NCBI GenBank assembly: GCA_015485355.1
Contig: WFTQ01000090.1
Coordinates: 1-49,432, forward strand
Length of the DNA stretch: 49,432 nucleotides
Direction of reading: 5' to 3'
Origin: a bacterium
GTDB taxonomy: Bacteria > Calditrichota > Calditrichia > RBG-13-44-9 > J042
Shown: piece after piece, positions 1 to 7,947 of the stretch
How positions within the stretch are numbered: the first letter of the stretch is position 1
Layout of the letters: each line of letters starts with the position of its first letter
Notes under the pieces: model-generated
Seen by the model: the letters and a program-made list of their open reading frames with translations, nothing else
Databases searched by the model: none
What the model was told of the DNA's origin: nothing
Made by a program: the position numbers and the translations under genes

Positions 1-2
1 AG

Positions 3-764
3 GAAGAGAAGCCCGAGGAAAAGGAAATCAGTGAAGAAGGCAAAAAGATTGTAGAGGAGTCTGTGGCGGAGCGGGTTCAACGGCGGCGTCGGGCACGGCA
101 ATCGCGCGCTCAGCGGACCCGCCAGATGGAACAGGCGGTGGCCTCCACGGGAATTTTGGCGGTCGCCACAGCGGCCGGCGGTGGCGGCGGCGGTGATGTG
201 GGGTTTTCCGATGTGTTGAAGGATGTAGGGGGCGGCGGAGTAGCCGATATCGGTGAAGTGGTGGCCGGCACGTCGGGTCTGGTGGCCGCAACCAGCAGTA
301 AAGAGCGAACCCGAGTCGCCAAAGGCGGTGGCTATCGAGGGGCCGGAGAAGGCGTGGGTATCGATGACCTGATAGAAGGGGAAGGCGTTTCTCGTTCCGC
401 CTCTTTCCGTCGTCGGGGGGAAATTAAGCTCGCCGCCAGCGATCTGGGGCTTTCCGGAGCCGCTACCGGAGCAGCCTCCCGAGACCCGGAAAGCCTGATG
501 CTGGTCATCAATCAAAATAAAGGCTCGGTGGAATATTGTATCCAGAAAAGTCTGAAAGTGAATCCCAGTTTAAAGGGGCGCATCGATCTGGAACTGGAAA
601 TCGATCCCACGGGTAAGGTGGTCAAAGTGCGGGTATTGAAATCGACCATACCCGATAAGAAATTGGAACGCTGCATTCTGCGAACCGTGAAACGCTGGCG
701 GGGCTTCGGTAAAATCGATCCCACCTACGGCAATCTGCGACTGCGATTACCTTTTATTATCTGA
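3..764 (+). CDS. AgmX/PglI-type (TonB-like) C-terminal domain protein, 5' end missing
   Basis: The frame is open to the left edge, so the start lies outside the window; the first visible GTG (63) is probably internal. Visible part: an acidic/lysine-rich start (EEKPEEKEISEEG), an Arg-rich stretch, a long Gly/Ala-rich low-complexity linker (several GGGGG runs), then about 90 residues resembling the AgmX/PglI C-terminal domain, a TonB-like fold: a conserved Cys pair (EYCIQ and LERCI), the 'GRIDLELEIDPTGKVVKVRV' strand and the closing 'RLRLPFII'. Such proteins usually carry an N-terminal membrane or FHA/zinc-ribbon part and belong to envelope or motility systems. Domain recognition is by motif; the exact role is not known. 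A strong terminator follows directly. Confidence 0.75.
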   Translation, partial: EEKPEEKEISEEGKKIVEESVAERVQRRRRARQSRAQRTRQMEQAVASTGILAVATAAGGGGGGDVGFSDVLKDVGGGGVADIGEVVAGTSGLVAATSSKERTRVAKGGGYRGAGEGVGIDDLIEGEGVSRSASFRRRGEIKLAASDLGLSGAATGAASRDPESLMLVINQNKGSVEYCIQKSLKVNPSLKGRIDLELEIDPTGKVVKVRVLKSTIPDKKLERCILRTVKRWRGFGKIDPTYGNLRLRLPFII

Positions 765-794
765 TCCCTCTGGGTACCATCCATCGCCGGTTTC

Positions 795-823
795 AAAAAA
801 ACCTGCCCCGGGCAGGTTTTTTT
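795..823 (+). terminator. Rho-independent terminator after the AgmX-like gene
   Basis: Perfect inverted repeat AAAAAAACCTGCCC / GGGCAGGTTTTTTT (795-808 and 810-823) with a GC core and a seven-T tail, 31 nt after the stop codon. The mirror-image A run means it could also act on minus-strand transcripts. Confidence 0.9.
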
Positions 824-1067
824 ACATGCCCCGGCTTCCGAAAGTCCTGCTCCATCGAATGCCGATCCATCGGTCGTGAACAGCTCCCTCTGCCGGTGGT
901 GCGGTCCATGAAGGTGCCGTTGGGAGGGCGATGAAGCGGATAATGCTCCCAGCCATTCCCCGGCCTTTCGAAGTCAATTCGATTTTTCCGTCGTTGGAAA
1001 AATTCACTAAGGGGTGTACAAAGGGGATACAGGGGCGAAAACCCGAATGGTAACGGTGATCATCGAA
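824..1067 (-). pseudogene. Possible relic of a histidine-kinase ATPase C-terminus
   Basis: Between the terminator and the arsenate reductase no intact gene is seen. The minus strand frame running through about 1060-822 reads '..PLVNFSNDGKIELTSKG' followed by 'RGMAGSIIRFIALP', which resembles the last strand pair of HATPase_c domains (I.V..HGG.I.V.S..G.G....F.LP). Nothing recognisable lies upstream in that frame and no convincing start or Shine-Dalgarno is present, so this is at best a decayed fragment. The similarity is short and could be chance. Confidence 0.25.
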
Positions 1068-1490
1068 TCAGGTTTGTAAGTGCGTTCGATAAAACTCCGT
1101 GAAAGTGGTTTGGATGAGGTCTCGGACCCGACGAAATATCTTCAATTGCTCTTCCCTCGATCCCGTTGCACGGGCCGGATCCTCAAAGCTGAAATGAAGC
1201 CGGTGCTCGACCGGTCCCGTGAATACAGGGCAGGTTTCCCGGGCGTCATCGCAAACGGTGATAACGTAATGAAATGGCCGGTGTAGGAATGGGTCGATCG
1301 GTTTGGGTCGGGCCGGGGCCATGTCGATCCCTATTTCTTGCATGACCTGAACGGCCAGAGGATGTACCTGTGTTGCCGGATGGGTACCCGCGGAATATAC
1401 CTCTAATGTGGGGTCCAGCGATTTCAAAAACGCTTCCGCCATCTGGCTGCGACAGGAATTGCCGGTGCACAGGATCAGAATGCGTTTCAT
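1068..1490 (-). CDS. arsC: Arsenate reductase, low-MW phosphatase type (thioredoxin-coupled)
   Basis: 140 residues, the normal size for the family. The P-loop CTGNSCRSQMAE near the N-terminus is the low-molecular-weight phosphatase/arsenate reductase signature, with the nucleophile Cys at about residue 9. A second pair, C-x6-C in 'CDDARETC', matches the redox-relay cysteines of the Staphylococcus-type, thioredoxin-dependent ArsC, and 'FSFEDPARATGS' is the general-acid loop. It reduces arsenate to arsenite in the cytoplasm. I chose the internal ATG at 1490 because GGAGGGG lies just upstream; the longer in-frame start lacks this. It stands alone: no arsR, arsB or acr3 gene is visible beside it, so export would depend on genes elsewhere. 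A protein tyrosine phosphatase role is less likely given the extra cysteines. Confidence 0.9.
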   Translation of the reverse strand: MKRILILCTGNSCRSQMAEAFLKSLDPTLEVYSAGTHPATQVHPLAVQVMQEIGIDMAPARPKPIDPFLHRPFHYVITVCDDARETCPVFTGPVEHRLHFSFEDPARATGSREEQLKIFRRVRDLIQTTFTEFYRTHLQT

Positions 1491-1668
1491 TGCCCCTCCG
1501 GATTCAGATAGGGAATTTAAGTACTTTACTGAAATATGCAACCACTAAAGTTAATCCATCGCTTGTGGAAGATAAGGGAACCCCCATACTTAAATCACCA
1601 TCACCCGTTGGTCGATAGGAAAGCGGAGCCGTGTTTCGAGCCGGATTGGGGAATCAAATTTTTAAATC

Positions 1669-1697
1669 TTGTGAAATTTACCGTATTCCCTTAAATT
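1669..1697 (+). promoter_or_regulatory. Candidate sigma-70 promoter for aspS
   Basis: TTGTGA - 17 nt - TAAATT (4/6 matches in each box) in an AT-rich stretch 50 nt before the aspS start. Moderate match only. Confidence 0.4.
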
Positions 1698-1747
1698 GAA
1701 ATTTATGATTTTTGAAGCAAAGCAAAGGGGATGACGGAGGCGTGAAG

Positions 1748-3508
1748 TTGAAACGTACCCACACGTGCGGCGAGTTGCGTGTGGAGCATGTGGGTCAGAC
1801 AGTCATTTTGAATGGCTGGGTGGATAATTGGCGGGATCATGGGGGGATAATTTTTATTGATTTACGCGACCGGTATGGAAAAACCCAGGTTGTATTTTAT
1901 CCCGAAAACGGTGCGGTTTACCCTGCAGCCAAAAAGTTGCGTTCCGAATATGTCATCGCCGTAAAGGGGGAAGTTCAAGCCCGTCCCTCCGAGGCCGTCA
2001 ATCCGAAACTGGCTACGGGAGAGGTGGAAATCCGGGTTGAAGAGTTGGAGTTGCTGAACGTGAGTCGGGTGCCCCCGTTTGAGATAAAAGACTATGTGGA
2101 TGCTTCGGAGGATCTGCGGTTACAGTATCGTTATCTGGATTTGCGACGTCCCCGCTTGCAAAGGAACATGATCCTGCGGCATCGCATCGCCCAATTTACC
2201 CGGCGTTTTTTTAGTGAGGAGGGATTTATCGAAATTGAAACCCCCTTTCTCACCAAAAGCACCCCGGAAGGGGCTCGGGATTTTTTGGTCCCCTCTCGGT
2301 TGCATCAGGGGAAGTTCTACGCCTTGCCTCAATCGCCCCAAACCTATAAACAGATCCTTATGGTTTCGGGTTTTGATAAGTATTATCAAATTGTCAAATG
2401 TTTCCGGGATGAAGATTTGCGGAAGGATCGTCAGCCGGAGTTTACCCAGATTGATCTGGAAATGTCTTTTGTGGACGAAGACGATGTCATGGGGGTGGTG
2501 GAGCGTTATATTCAGCAATTATTTCGGCAGTTGTTTGATGAGGATATTCCCATCCCTTTTCCCCGGATTCCGTATCGCGAGGCCATGGAGCGCTATGGCA
2601 GCGATAAGCCCGACCTGCGCTTTGACCTGGAATTAACCGAAGTGACGGATGTGTTTAAGGGTACAGAGTTCAAGGTGTTTGCGAAGGTGGTGCAATCGGG
2701 CGGATACATTGGGGCCTTGTCCGTTCCGCAGGCCTGGGATTTCAGCCGCAAGCAGATCGACCAGTTAGGGAAATATGTGGAAAATCTGGGCGGGGGAGGA
2801 CTGGCTCATATGAAATGGGTGGATGGTCGTTGGGAAGGGGGCATCAGCAAGTTTCTATCGGAAAAAGAACACCAAGCATTGAAGGCCGTTTTGCCGGAAG
2901 CGGGCAACGCCCTGGTGTTGTTGGTGGCCGACGCTCACCGGGAAGCGGCCCAGGGGATTTTGGGGAATTTGCGTTTGCGTTTGGCTGAGGAACTGGGGTT
3001 CATCGACAAAAGTGTAAAAAAATTTCACTGGATCGTGGATTTCCCCCTGTTGGAGTACGACGAGGAGGAACACCGTTACGTGGCCCGCCACCATCCTTTT
3101 ACTTCACCTAAGTATGAGGATATCAATAAGTTAGAGACCCATCCTGAGCAGGTGCGCGCCCGGGCTTACGATCTTATCTTTAATGGCAATGAAATTGCAG
3201 GGGGAAGTATCCGTATTCATACACGGGATATGCAGGAAAAGATGTTCCAGCTGTTAAAGATCACTCCCCAGGAAGCCGAACGCAAATTCGGATTTTTAAT
3301 GGAAGCGTTTCAATATGGAGCGCCGCCTCATGGAGGGATTGCCTTTGGCTTTGATCGCCTGGTCATGCTCATTGCGGACGCCAACTCAATCCGGGACGTT
3401 ATTGCTTTTCCGAAAACCGCCAGTGCCGTGGGGCTGATGGAGAACACCCCTTCGGAAGTGGATCCAAAACAATTGAAAGAACTGGGGATATCCATCAAGA
3501 ATAAATAA
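1748..3508 (+). CDS. aspS: Aspartyl-tRNA synthetase
   Basis: Class IIb aminoacyl-tRNA synthetase that charges tRNA-Asp. About 586 residues, close to bacterial AspRS (about 590). Order: N-terminal OB-fold anticodon-binding domain (from 'KRTHTCGELRVEHVG'), class II motif 2 ('FRDEDLRKDRQPEFTQIDLE'), the bacterial GAD insertion domain in the middle, motif 3 ('GIAFGFDRLVML') near the end. The start is not ATG: the TTG at 1748 gives the family-typical N-terminus MKRTH..CGEL and has GGAGG at 1736-1740 with ideal 7-nt spacing. A GTG at 1742 is possible but too close to the GGAGG. The gene appears to be a single transcription unit with its own promoter. Confidence 0.97.
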   Translation: MKRTHTCGELRVEHVGQTVILNGWVDNWRDHGGIIFIDLRDRYGKTQVVFYPENGAVYPAAKKLRSEYVIAVKGEVQARPSEAVNPKLATGEVEIRVEELELLNVSRVPPFEIKDYVDASEDLRLQYRYLDLRRPRLQRNMILRHRIAQFTRRFFSEEGFIEIETPFLTKSTPEGARDFLVPSRLHQGKFYALPQSPQTYKQILMVSGFDKYYQIVKCFRDEDLRKDRQPEFTQIDLEMSFVDEDDVMGVVERYIQQLFRQLFDEDIPIPFPRIPYREAMERYGSDKPDLRFDLELTEVTDVFKGTEFKVFAKVVQSGGYIGALSVPQAWDFSRKQIDQLGKYVENLGGGGLAHMKWVDGRWEGGISKFLSEKEHQALKAVLPEAGNALVLLVADAHREAAQGILGNLRLRLAEELGFIDKSVKKFHWIVDFPLLEYDEEEHRYVARHHPFTSPKYEDINKLETHPEQVRARAYDLIFNGNEIAGGSIRIHTRDMQEKMFQLLKITPQEAERKFGFLMEAFQYGAPPHGGIAFGFDRLVMLIADANSIRDVIAFPKTASAVGLMENTPSEVDPKQLKELGISIKNK

Positions 3509-3527
3509 TTGCTTTTCCAATTGTCTC

Positions 3528-3556
3528 TTGACAAAAAAATTTATCTTTAGTATCTT
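3528..3556 (+). promoter_or_regulatory. Sigma-70 promoter for the lipoprotein-LysM pair
   Basis: TTGACA (3528-3533), 17-nt spacer, TATCTT (3551-3556), about 30 nt before the Shine-Dalgarno of the lipoprotein gene. The perfect -35 box and ideal spacer make this the clearest sigma-70 promoter in the window. Confidence 0.75.
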
Positions 3557-3593
3557 AACTTAACTAAATCAAGAAATTAAGAGGAGGCTTGTT

Positions 3594-3875
3594 ATGAAAG
3601 AGTCGAAAAAAGGGGTAGCGCTTCTGCTTGCGGCAAGTATGGCATTGTCCTTACTGTTGAGTACCGGTTGTGCCCGTCATCCGAATGAGGAACAGATTCG
3701 GGTTCTGGAAGAGACACGTGCTGCCGCTCTCGCCGCAGAAAAGCAACTGGAAGAAAAGCGACAGGAACGCATGAGGCTGGAAAAACAGCTGGAAGAAAAA
3801 AAGCAGATGCTGGAAAAAGCCAAGAAAGAACGGGATGAAGTGAAGCAACGTGTTGAAGCCACGAAAAGTGAATAA
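3594..3875 (+). CDS. Small coiled-coil lipoprotein
   Basis: 93 residues. Signal peptide with lysines (KESKKG), a hydrophobic core (about 9-23) and a lipobox LSTGC, so the mature protein would start at Cys about 26 and be lipid-anchored. The rest is almost entirely charged, heptad-like coiled coil ('LEKQLEEKKQMLEKAKKERD'). That size and architecture recall Lpp-like periplasmic spacer lipoproteins, but there is no sequence identity that proves it. AGGAGG precedes the ATG well. It is 21 nt upstream of the LysM protein, which also has a long coiled coil, so the two are probably co-transcribed and may interact in the envelope. Confidence 0.85.
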   Translation: MKESKKGVALLLAASMALSLLLSTGCARHPNEEQIRVLEETRAAALAAEKQLEEKRQERMRLEKQLEEKKQMLEKAKKERDEVKQRVEATKSE

Positions 3876-3896
3876 CAAGGTGAGAGGAGGCAAAAA

Positions 3897-4745
3897 ATGA
3901 AAAATACCGTCACTTTAATAGCCGTTTTAGTACTTTCGATTTCTGCTTTAAACCTGTCGGCGCAGCAATACAGCTACGATTATAAGACCATGAGCATGGA
4001 TGAGTACAAAGCTGAACTGGCCAAATGGCAACAGCGGGAAGCCGATGCCAAGGCGGCCATTGCTGAAGAAGATGCCAAAATCGCCCAGTTAAAGGAAGAA
4101 ATCGCTGCCGTGGAAAAAGAAATCGATGCCGTCTATGATGAAATTTATGCGTTACTGGAAACCGATGAAGCCGGATATAAGGCTTACCTGGATCAATTAC
4201 GATCCTTTGAGGACGAGTTGCAGGCCTTTGCCGCTATGTCCCCTGAAGAGATTTATGAGAAGCGCTCCGAATTGGATACCTATAAATCTCGCCTGGAAGA
4301 TTTCCGGAAAGACAAAAAGAGCCTGGGTGTAGAAGCCTACGAGGCCCTCAGCCGCATTGAAAACCTGATTGCTCAGGCCGAGAAGAAAGCCCAGCCTGCC
4401 GCCGCGGGCCGCTATGAAGTCCAGCGAGGGGATTATCTCTGGAAAATTGCCAAACGTCCGGACATTTACGGCGATCCCTTTGCCTGGATCCGCATCTATA
4501 CCGCCAATAAGGATCAGATTAAAAATCCCGACCTGATTTATCCTCGGCAGGTATTCCGAATCCCCAAGGTGGCCGGACCCAATGAATACTGGGTGGAACG
4601 GGGCGATTATTTGAGTAAAATTGCCGGATTGGCCAATGTTTATGGCAACCCCTTTAACTGGCAGAAAATTTATGAAGCTAATCGAGATGTGATTTCGGAT
4701 CCCAATCTCATCTTCCCGTATATGATTTTGGTGATTCCGCGTTAA
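3897..4745 (+). CDS. Exported coiled-coil protein with tandem LysM modules
   Basis: 282 residues. A cleavable signal peptide (1-22, ending NLSAQ) is followed by a coiled coil (about 35-155, rich in Glu/Lys/Ala), then two related LysM-type repeats of about 50 residues: 'YEVQRGDYLWKIAKRPDIYG..' and 'YWVERGDYLSKIAGLANVYG..', each ending in 'NPDLIYP..FRIP' or 'DPNLIFP..LVIP'. LysM binds peptidoglycan glycan chains, so the protein likely sits in the periplasm against the cell wall, with the helical part as a spacer or oligomerisation region. AGAGGAGG lies ahead of the ATG. Second gene of a two-gene unit behind the promoter at 3528; a terminator follows. Confidence 0.88.
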   Translation: MKNTVTLIAVLVLSISALNLSAQQYSYDYKTMSMDEYKAELAKWQQREADAKAAIAEEDAKIAQLKEEIAAVEKEIDAVYDEIYALLETDEAGYKAYLDQLRSFEDELQAFAAMSPEEIYEKRSELDTYKSRLEDFRKDKKSLGVEAYEALSRIENLIAQAEKKAQPAAAGRYEVQRGDYLWKIAKRPDIYGDPFAWIRIYTANKDQIKNPDLIYPRQVFRIPKVAGPNEYWVERGDYLSKIAGLANVYGNPFNWQKIYEANRDVISDPNLIFPYMILVIPR

Positions 4746-4779
4746 TTGTGACAGTCATGGTTTTCGTATGTTTAAAAAG

Positions 4780-4813
4780 AAAAAGGCTCTTGGGTTCCTC
4801 CGGGAGCCTTTTT
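4780..4813 (+). terminator. Rho-independent terminator after the LysM gene
   Basis: Inverted repeat AAAAAGGCTC (4780-4789) / GAGCCTTTTT (4804-4813), 14-nt loop, T-rich tail. Confidence 0.88.
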
Positions 4814-4861
4814 AATTTTTGGAAAATGGGTTAGATCATTAAGGAGGGAACGTAGGCAGCA

Positions 4862-5836
4862 TTGGAAAAAGTATTTGTATTGGATAAGGTCGATCCCCTG
4901 GTTCTATTAGGGCATGGTGATCAAAACTTGAAAATCCTGGAAAAGCATTTTCCCATACAGATCATAGCGCGGGGAAACCAGATCAAGTTGATCGGCCCCG
5001 ATGATGAAGTCGAACAGGTCGAAAACGTGTTGTCCGAACTGGTCTTCCTGGCGAACCGCAACAAAACCGTCACCCCCGAAGATGTTGAAACCGTGGTGCA
5101 CGTTGTTAAGGCCCATACTCCGGTCTTGGAGAGCGCTGTGGCGGTGGAGAAGGTGGTCAGCCGTTCCCGCGAGCTGGATGAGGTGATCCTGTTCACCAAG
5201 CGCGGGTTTGTCAAACCCCGCACTCCCGGTCAACACAAAATTGTGGAAGCCATCCGGGAATACGATATTGTGGTCGTCATCGGACCTGCCGGGACGGGAA
5301 AAACGTATTTGGCGGTCGCACTGGCCGTGGCCGCTTTGAAAAATAAGGAAGTGACCAAAATTGTGCTCGCCCGACCGGCGGTAGAAGCGGGAGAAAGCCT
5401 GGGATATTTGCCGGGCGATTTCCGGGAAAAAATCGATCCCTACTTGCGCCCCCTCTACGACGCCTTAGAAGAAATGCTGCCCCGCGAATTGATCCGCAAA
5501 TACATGGAGCAGGGGATTATCGAGGTTATTCCTCTGGCCTACATGCGAGGACGCACCTTAAATAATGCCTTTGTCATCCTGGATGAAGCTCAGAATGCCA
5601 CTTCGCTGCAGATGAAAATGTTTCTGACCCGACTGGGTATCAATTCCCGAGCGATTATTAACGGCGACATTACCCAGATTGATTTGCCCGATAAAAACAA
5701 TTCCGGCCTTCTGGAAATTCAGGAAGTGTTAAAGGATGTGGAAGGGATCGCCTTTGTGCATTTAGACCGTCAGGATGTGGTGCGTCACCGGCTGGTCCGC
5801 GACATCATTCATGCCTATGATGCTTATAAAAAATGA
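4862..5836 (+). CDS. phoH: PhoH-family ATPase
   Basis: 324 residues. N-terminal KH-like region (about 20-70), then a RecD/SF1-like P-loop ATPase: Walker A GPAGTGKT (about 141-148), Walker B 'FVILDEAQNA' (about 237-246), and the family stretch 'ARPAVEAGESLGYLPGDFRE'. PhoH proteins are cytoplasmic nucleotide-binding proteins linked to RNA handling; the precise substrate is unsettled. The start is TTG at 4862, because an in-frame stop lies 9 nt upstream. AAGGAGGG at 4841-4848 is somewhat distant (13 nt), so translation may be modest. The stop codon overlaps an ATG, and the thiolase follows at once, so the two genes are probably co-transcribed. Confidence 0.93.
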   Translation: MEKVFVLDKVDPLVLLGHGDQNLKILEKHFPIQIIARGNQIKLIGPDDEVEQVENVLSELVFLANRNKTVTPEDVETVVHVVKAHTPVLESAVAVEKVVSRSRELDEVILFTKRGFVKPRTPGQHKIVEAIREYDIVVVIGPAGTGKTYLAVALAVAALKNKEVTKIVLARPAVEAGESLGYLPGDFREKIDPYLRPLYDALEEMLPRELIRKYMEQGIIEVIPLAYMRGRTLNNAFVILDEAQNATSLQMKMFLTRLGINSRAIINGDITQIDLPDKNNSGLLEIQEVLKDVEGIAFVHLDRQDVVRHRLVRDIIHAYDAYKK

Positions 5837-5847
5837 AGGAGCAAACC

Positions 5848-7032
5848 ATGGCAACCTTTCGCGATGCCGTCATTGTTTCCGCGGTTCGAACACCTATTGG
5901 TAGCTTTAATGGGGCTTTGGCATCTTTATCGGCCCCCCGGTTGGGAAGTCTGGTGATTCAGGAGGCCTTACACCGTGCCGGAGTCGGTGCCGAGGAGGTG
6001 GACCAGGTCATCATGGGAAATGTGCTGGCGGCGGGTGTGGGACAGGCTCCGGCCAGGCAGGCGGCCATCTTTGCCGGATTGCCCACACGGGTGGATTGCA
6101 TGACCATCAACAAAGTATGTGGTTCCGGATTGAAAGCCGTGATGCTGGCCCGGAATGAGATTGCCTTACACGAGGCGGATGTAGTCGTAGCCGGTGGCAT
6201 GGAAAGCATGAGCAATGTACCCTACTTATTAACCCGAGCACGATTTGGTTATCGCATGGGGCACGGCCAATTGATCGACGGCATGATCCATGACGGTCTG
6301 TGGGACGTCTATAACAATTTTCATATGGGGAATGCCGCGGAATTGTGTGCCCGAGAGTGCCGTATACCTCGTGAAGCACAAGATGAATTCGCCGTCCTGA
6401 GTTACCGGCGGGCGTTGGAGGCCCAGGAGAAAGGCTATTTTAAAGAAGAAATTGTGCCGGTTACCATAAAGGGCAAAAAAGGCCATACCGTTGTGGAGGT
6501 GGATGAGGAGCCCGGGAAAGTTAAATTCGAAAAGATCCCCGATTTGCGACCCGCTTTTGAAGAGAAAGGAACCATTACCGCTGCCAACGCCTCTAAAATA
6601 AACGATGGCGCGGCCGCCCTGGTGGTCATGGCTGCAGAGGTCGCCCGTCAACGAGGAGTTCGTCCCTTAGCCCGTATAGTGGCTCAGGCCACCGCTTCGA
6701 AGGACCCCGAATGGTTTACCACAGCCCCCGCCGATGCGATCCAAAAAGTGCTGAAAAAGGCCGGTCTGACTAAAGACGCTATCGATTTGTTTGAAATCAA
6801 CGAAGCTTTTGCGGTGGTTACCCTGGCGGTGAACCACATTCTGGATCTGGATGTCAATAAGGTCAACGTTGCCGGTGGTGCAGTGGCGTTGGGCCATCCT
6901 ATCGGGGCCAGTGGCGCACGCATATTAACCACTCTGTTGTACAATTTAAAGCGGACGGGAGGGAAATTGGGCCTGGCTTCCCTGTGCATTGGTGGAGGCG
7001 AAGCGGTGGCCGTCATTGTTGAAATGGTATAA
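5848..7032 (+). CDS. Acetyl-CoA C-acetyltransferase (thiolase)
   Basis: 394 residues, the standard length for biosynthetic/degradative thiolase II. Active-site residues are all present: acyl-accepting Cys91 in 'NKVCGSGLKAV', His in 'GHPIGASGARI' and the second Cys in 'CIGGGEAV'; 'NEAFAVV' is also typical. It condenses two acetyl-CoA or cleaves acetoacetyl-CoA/3-ketoacyl-CoA in the cytoplasm. I prefer the ATG at 5848 with AAGGAG seven nt upstream over the ATG at 5833 that overlaps the phoH stop. The neighbours give no pathway context (no 3-hydroxyacyl-CoA dehydrogenase nearby), so direction of flux is open. Confidence 0.95.
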   Translation: MATFRDAVIVSAVRTPIGSFNGALASLSAPRLGSLVIQEALHRAGVGAEEVDQVIMGNVLAAGVGQAPARQAAIFAGLPTRVDCMTINKVCGSGLKAVMLARNEIALHEADVVVAGGMESMSNVPYLLTRARFGYRMGHGQLIDGMIHDGLWDVYNNFHMGNAAELCARECRIPREAQDEFAVLSYRRALEAQEKGYFKEEIVPVTIKGKKGHTVVEVDEEPGKVKFEKIPDLRPAFEEKGTITAANASKINDGAAALVVMAAEVARQRGVRPLARIVAQATASKDPEWFTTAPADAIQKVLKKAGLTKDAIDLFEINEAFAVVTLAVNHILDLDVNKVNVAGGAVALGHPIGASGARILTTLLYNLKRTGGKLGLASLCIGGGEAVAVIVEMV

Positions 7033-7098
7033 AATTTTTTCGGGAAGGAATCCCATTGAAATCCGGCCGGGATGCCCGGGGCATTCCGGCAATTTTAT

Positions 7099-7251
7099 GT
7101 GTACGCCCGGCGGGGCGCAGTCCCTCATCGGCCTGGCCGCATTGCCGGAGAGATCAATTGATGGTTAATACGGTTTATGAACCGCCGGACACGGAACCGG
7201 ATGTCCGGTGATATGAGAGGTGGGAGGGCGCAAGTCCTCCTCGGCGTCGAT
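7099..7251 (+). mobile_element. Deleted group II intron relic (5' end joined to domains V-VI)
   Basis: The segment begins GTGTACGCCCGGCGGGGCGC, which resembles the GUGYG..CGCCCGG start of many bacterial group II introns. After only about 60 nt it continues with TTTATGAACCGCCGGACACG, GAACCGGATGTCCGGTG and ATATGAGAGGTGGGAGGGC. That is the familiar bacterial domain V hairpin (CCGGAC..GTCCGG around a GGAACC tip, 7179-7212) followed by a domain VI-like hairpin (GGAGG / CCTCC). The maturase/reverse transcriptase and most of domains I-IV are absent, so it cannot be a self-sufficient element. Recognition is from memory of intron ends; no structure search was done. Confidence 0.6.
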
Positions 7252-7342
7252 CGGAAAAGCACCCCAGAAATGCTGCGGAAAAGGCCCTGAAACATTTTGG
7301 CGAAGGGGGAAACAGGCGTGGAGGTTTTGCGGGGAAAATGGG

Positions 7343-7371
7343 GGTAACTGTTCAAAAATTGGGGAGTTACC
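7343..7371 (+). other. Stem-loop upstream of nusB
   Basis: GGTAACT (7343-7349) pairs perfectly with AGTTACC (7365-7371) around a 15-nt loop; no T tract follows, so it is not a simple terminator. It lies about 100 nt before the nusB start and could be part of the leader if the promoter is upstream. Confidence 0.35.
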
Positions 7372-7467
7372 GGAAGGCGAAAACCATCGAATTGACGGAG
7401 CGCACTTTTTAAAAACAATATATGATGTATTTTTCACAAATTTAAGGGCAAAACGGAGTGGGGATCT

Positions 7468-7947
7468 ATGATTTCCAGAAGACAAGCACGCCGTATGGCT
7501 TTGCAAATTCTGTTTGCGAATGAATTTTTAAAAGAGGATGTGGAAACTGTTTCGCGCCGGGTGCTGGAAAGTCTGGAGGAAAAACCCAGCCCTTTCACCA
7601 GGGAATTGGTTGAAAAAACCACTCAGAGTAGGGACAAACTGGATCGCCTGATCGAAGAACACCTGAAAAATTGGGATATCAACCGGATCGCCCTTTTGGA
7701 CCGGGTGTTGATACGAATGGCCCTGGCCGAGATGTTATATTTTCCCGATATTCCCGTGGAAGTCACCATCAATGAGGCATTGGAAATTGGAAAAGAATTT
7801 TGTAATTTAAAAAGTCGTCGCTTTATTAATGGTATCCTGGATTCGATTTACAAAGATTTACGAAAACGCAATCAGTTAATGAAACAATGCAAAACCAACG
7901 CCAAGCATCAATCCGGGAGTGAGGTGAAAAAAGGAAATGTGATGTGA
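7468..7947 (+). CDS. nusB: Transcription antitermination factor NusB
   Basis: 159 residues, all-helical NusB fold. Typical N-terminus 'ISRRQARRMALQILFANEF' (Arg-rich, binds boxA RNA), middle 'NWDINRIALLDRVLIRMALAEML' and the C-terminal signature 'VTINEALEIGKEF', 'RRFINGILDSIYKDL'. With NusE/S10 it binds boxA of rRNA leaders and supports antitermination. The ATG at 7468 follows GGAGTGGGG. The last 16 residues are a charged tail beyond the usual end. The gene overlaps the next start by GTGA, so it is coupled to the phosphoesterase. Confidence 0.95.
   Translation: MISRRQARRMALQILFANEFLKEDVETVSRRVLESLEEKPSPFTRELVEKTTQSRDKLDRLIEEHLKNWDINRIALLDRVLIRMALAEMLYFPDIPVEVTINEALEIGKEFCNLKSRRFINGILDSIYKDLRKRNQLMKQCKTNAKHQSGSEVKKGNVM

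Larger units (their letters stand above)
7033..7467. other. Gene-free stretch between thiolase and nusB
   Basis: 435 bases with no credible gene. It holds the group II intron-like relic (7099-7251) and a stem-loop (7343-7371). An AT-rich run lies before nusB, with TTGACG at 7392-7397 but no well-spaced -10, so the nusB promoter is not fixed. Confidence 0.7.
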
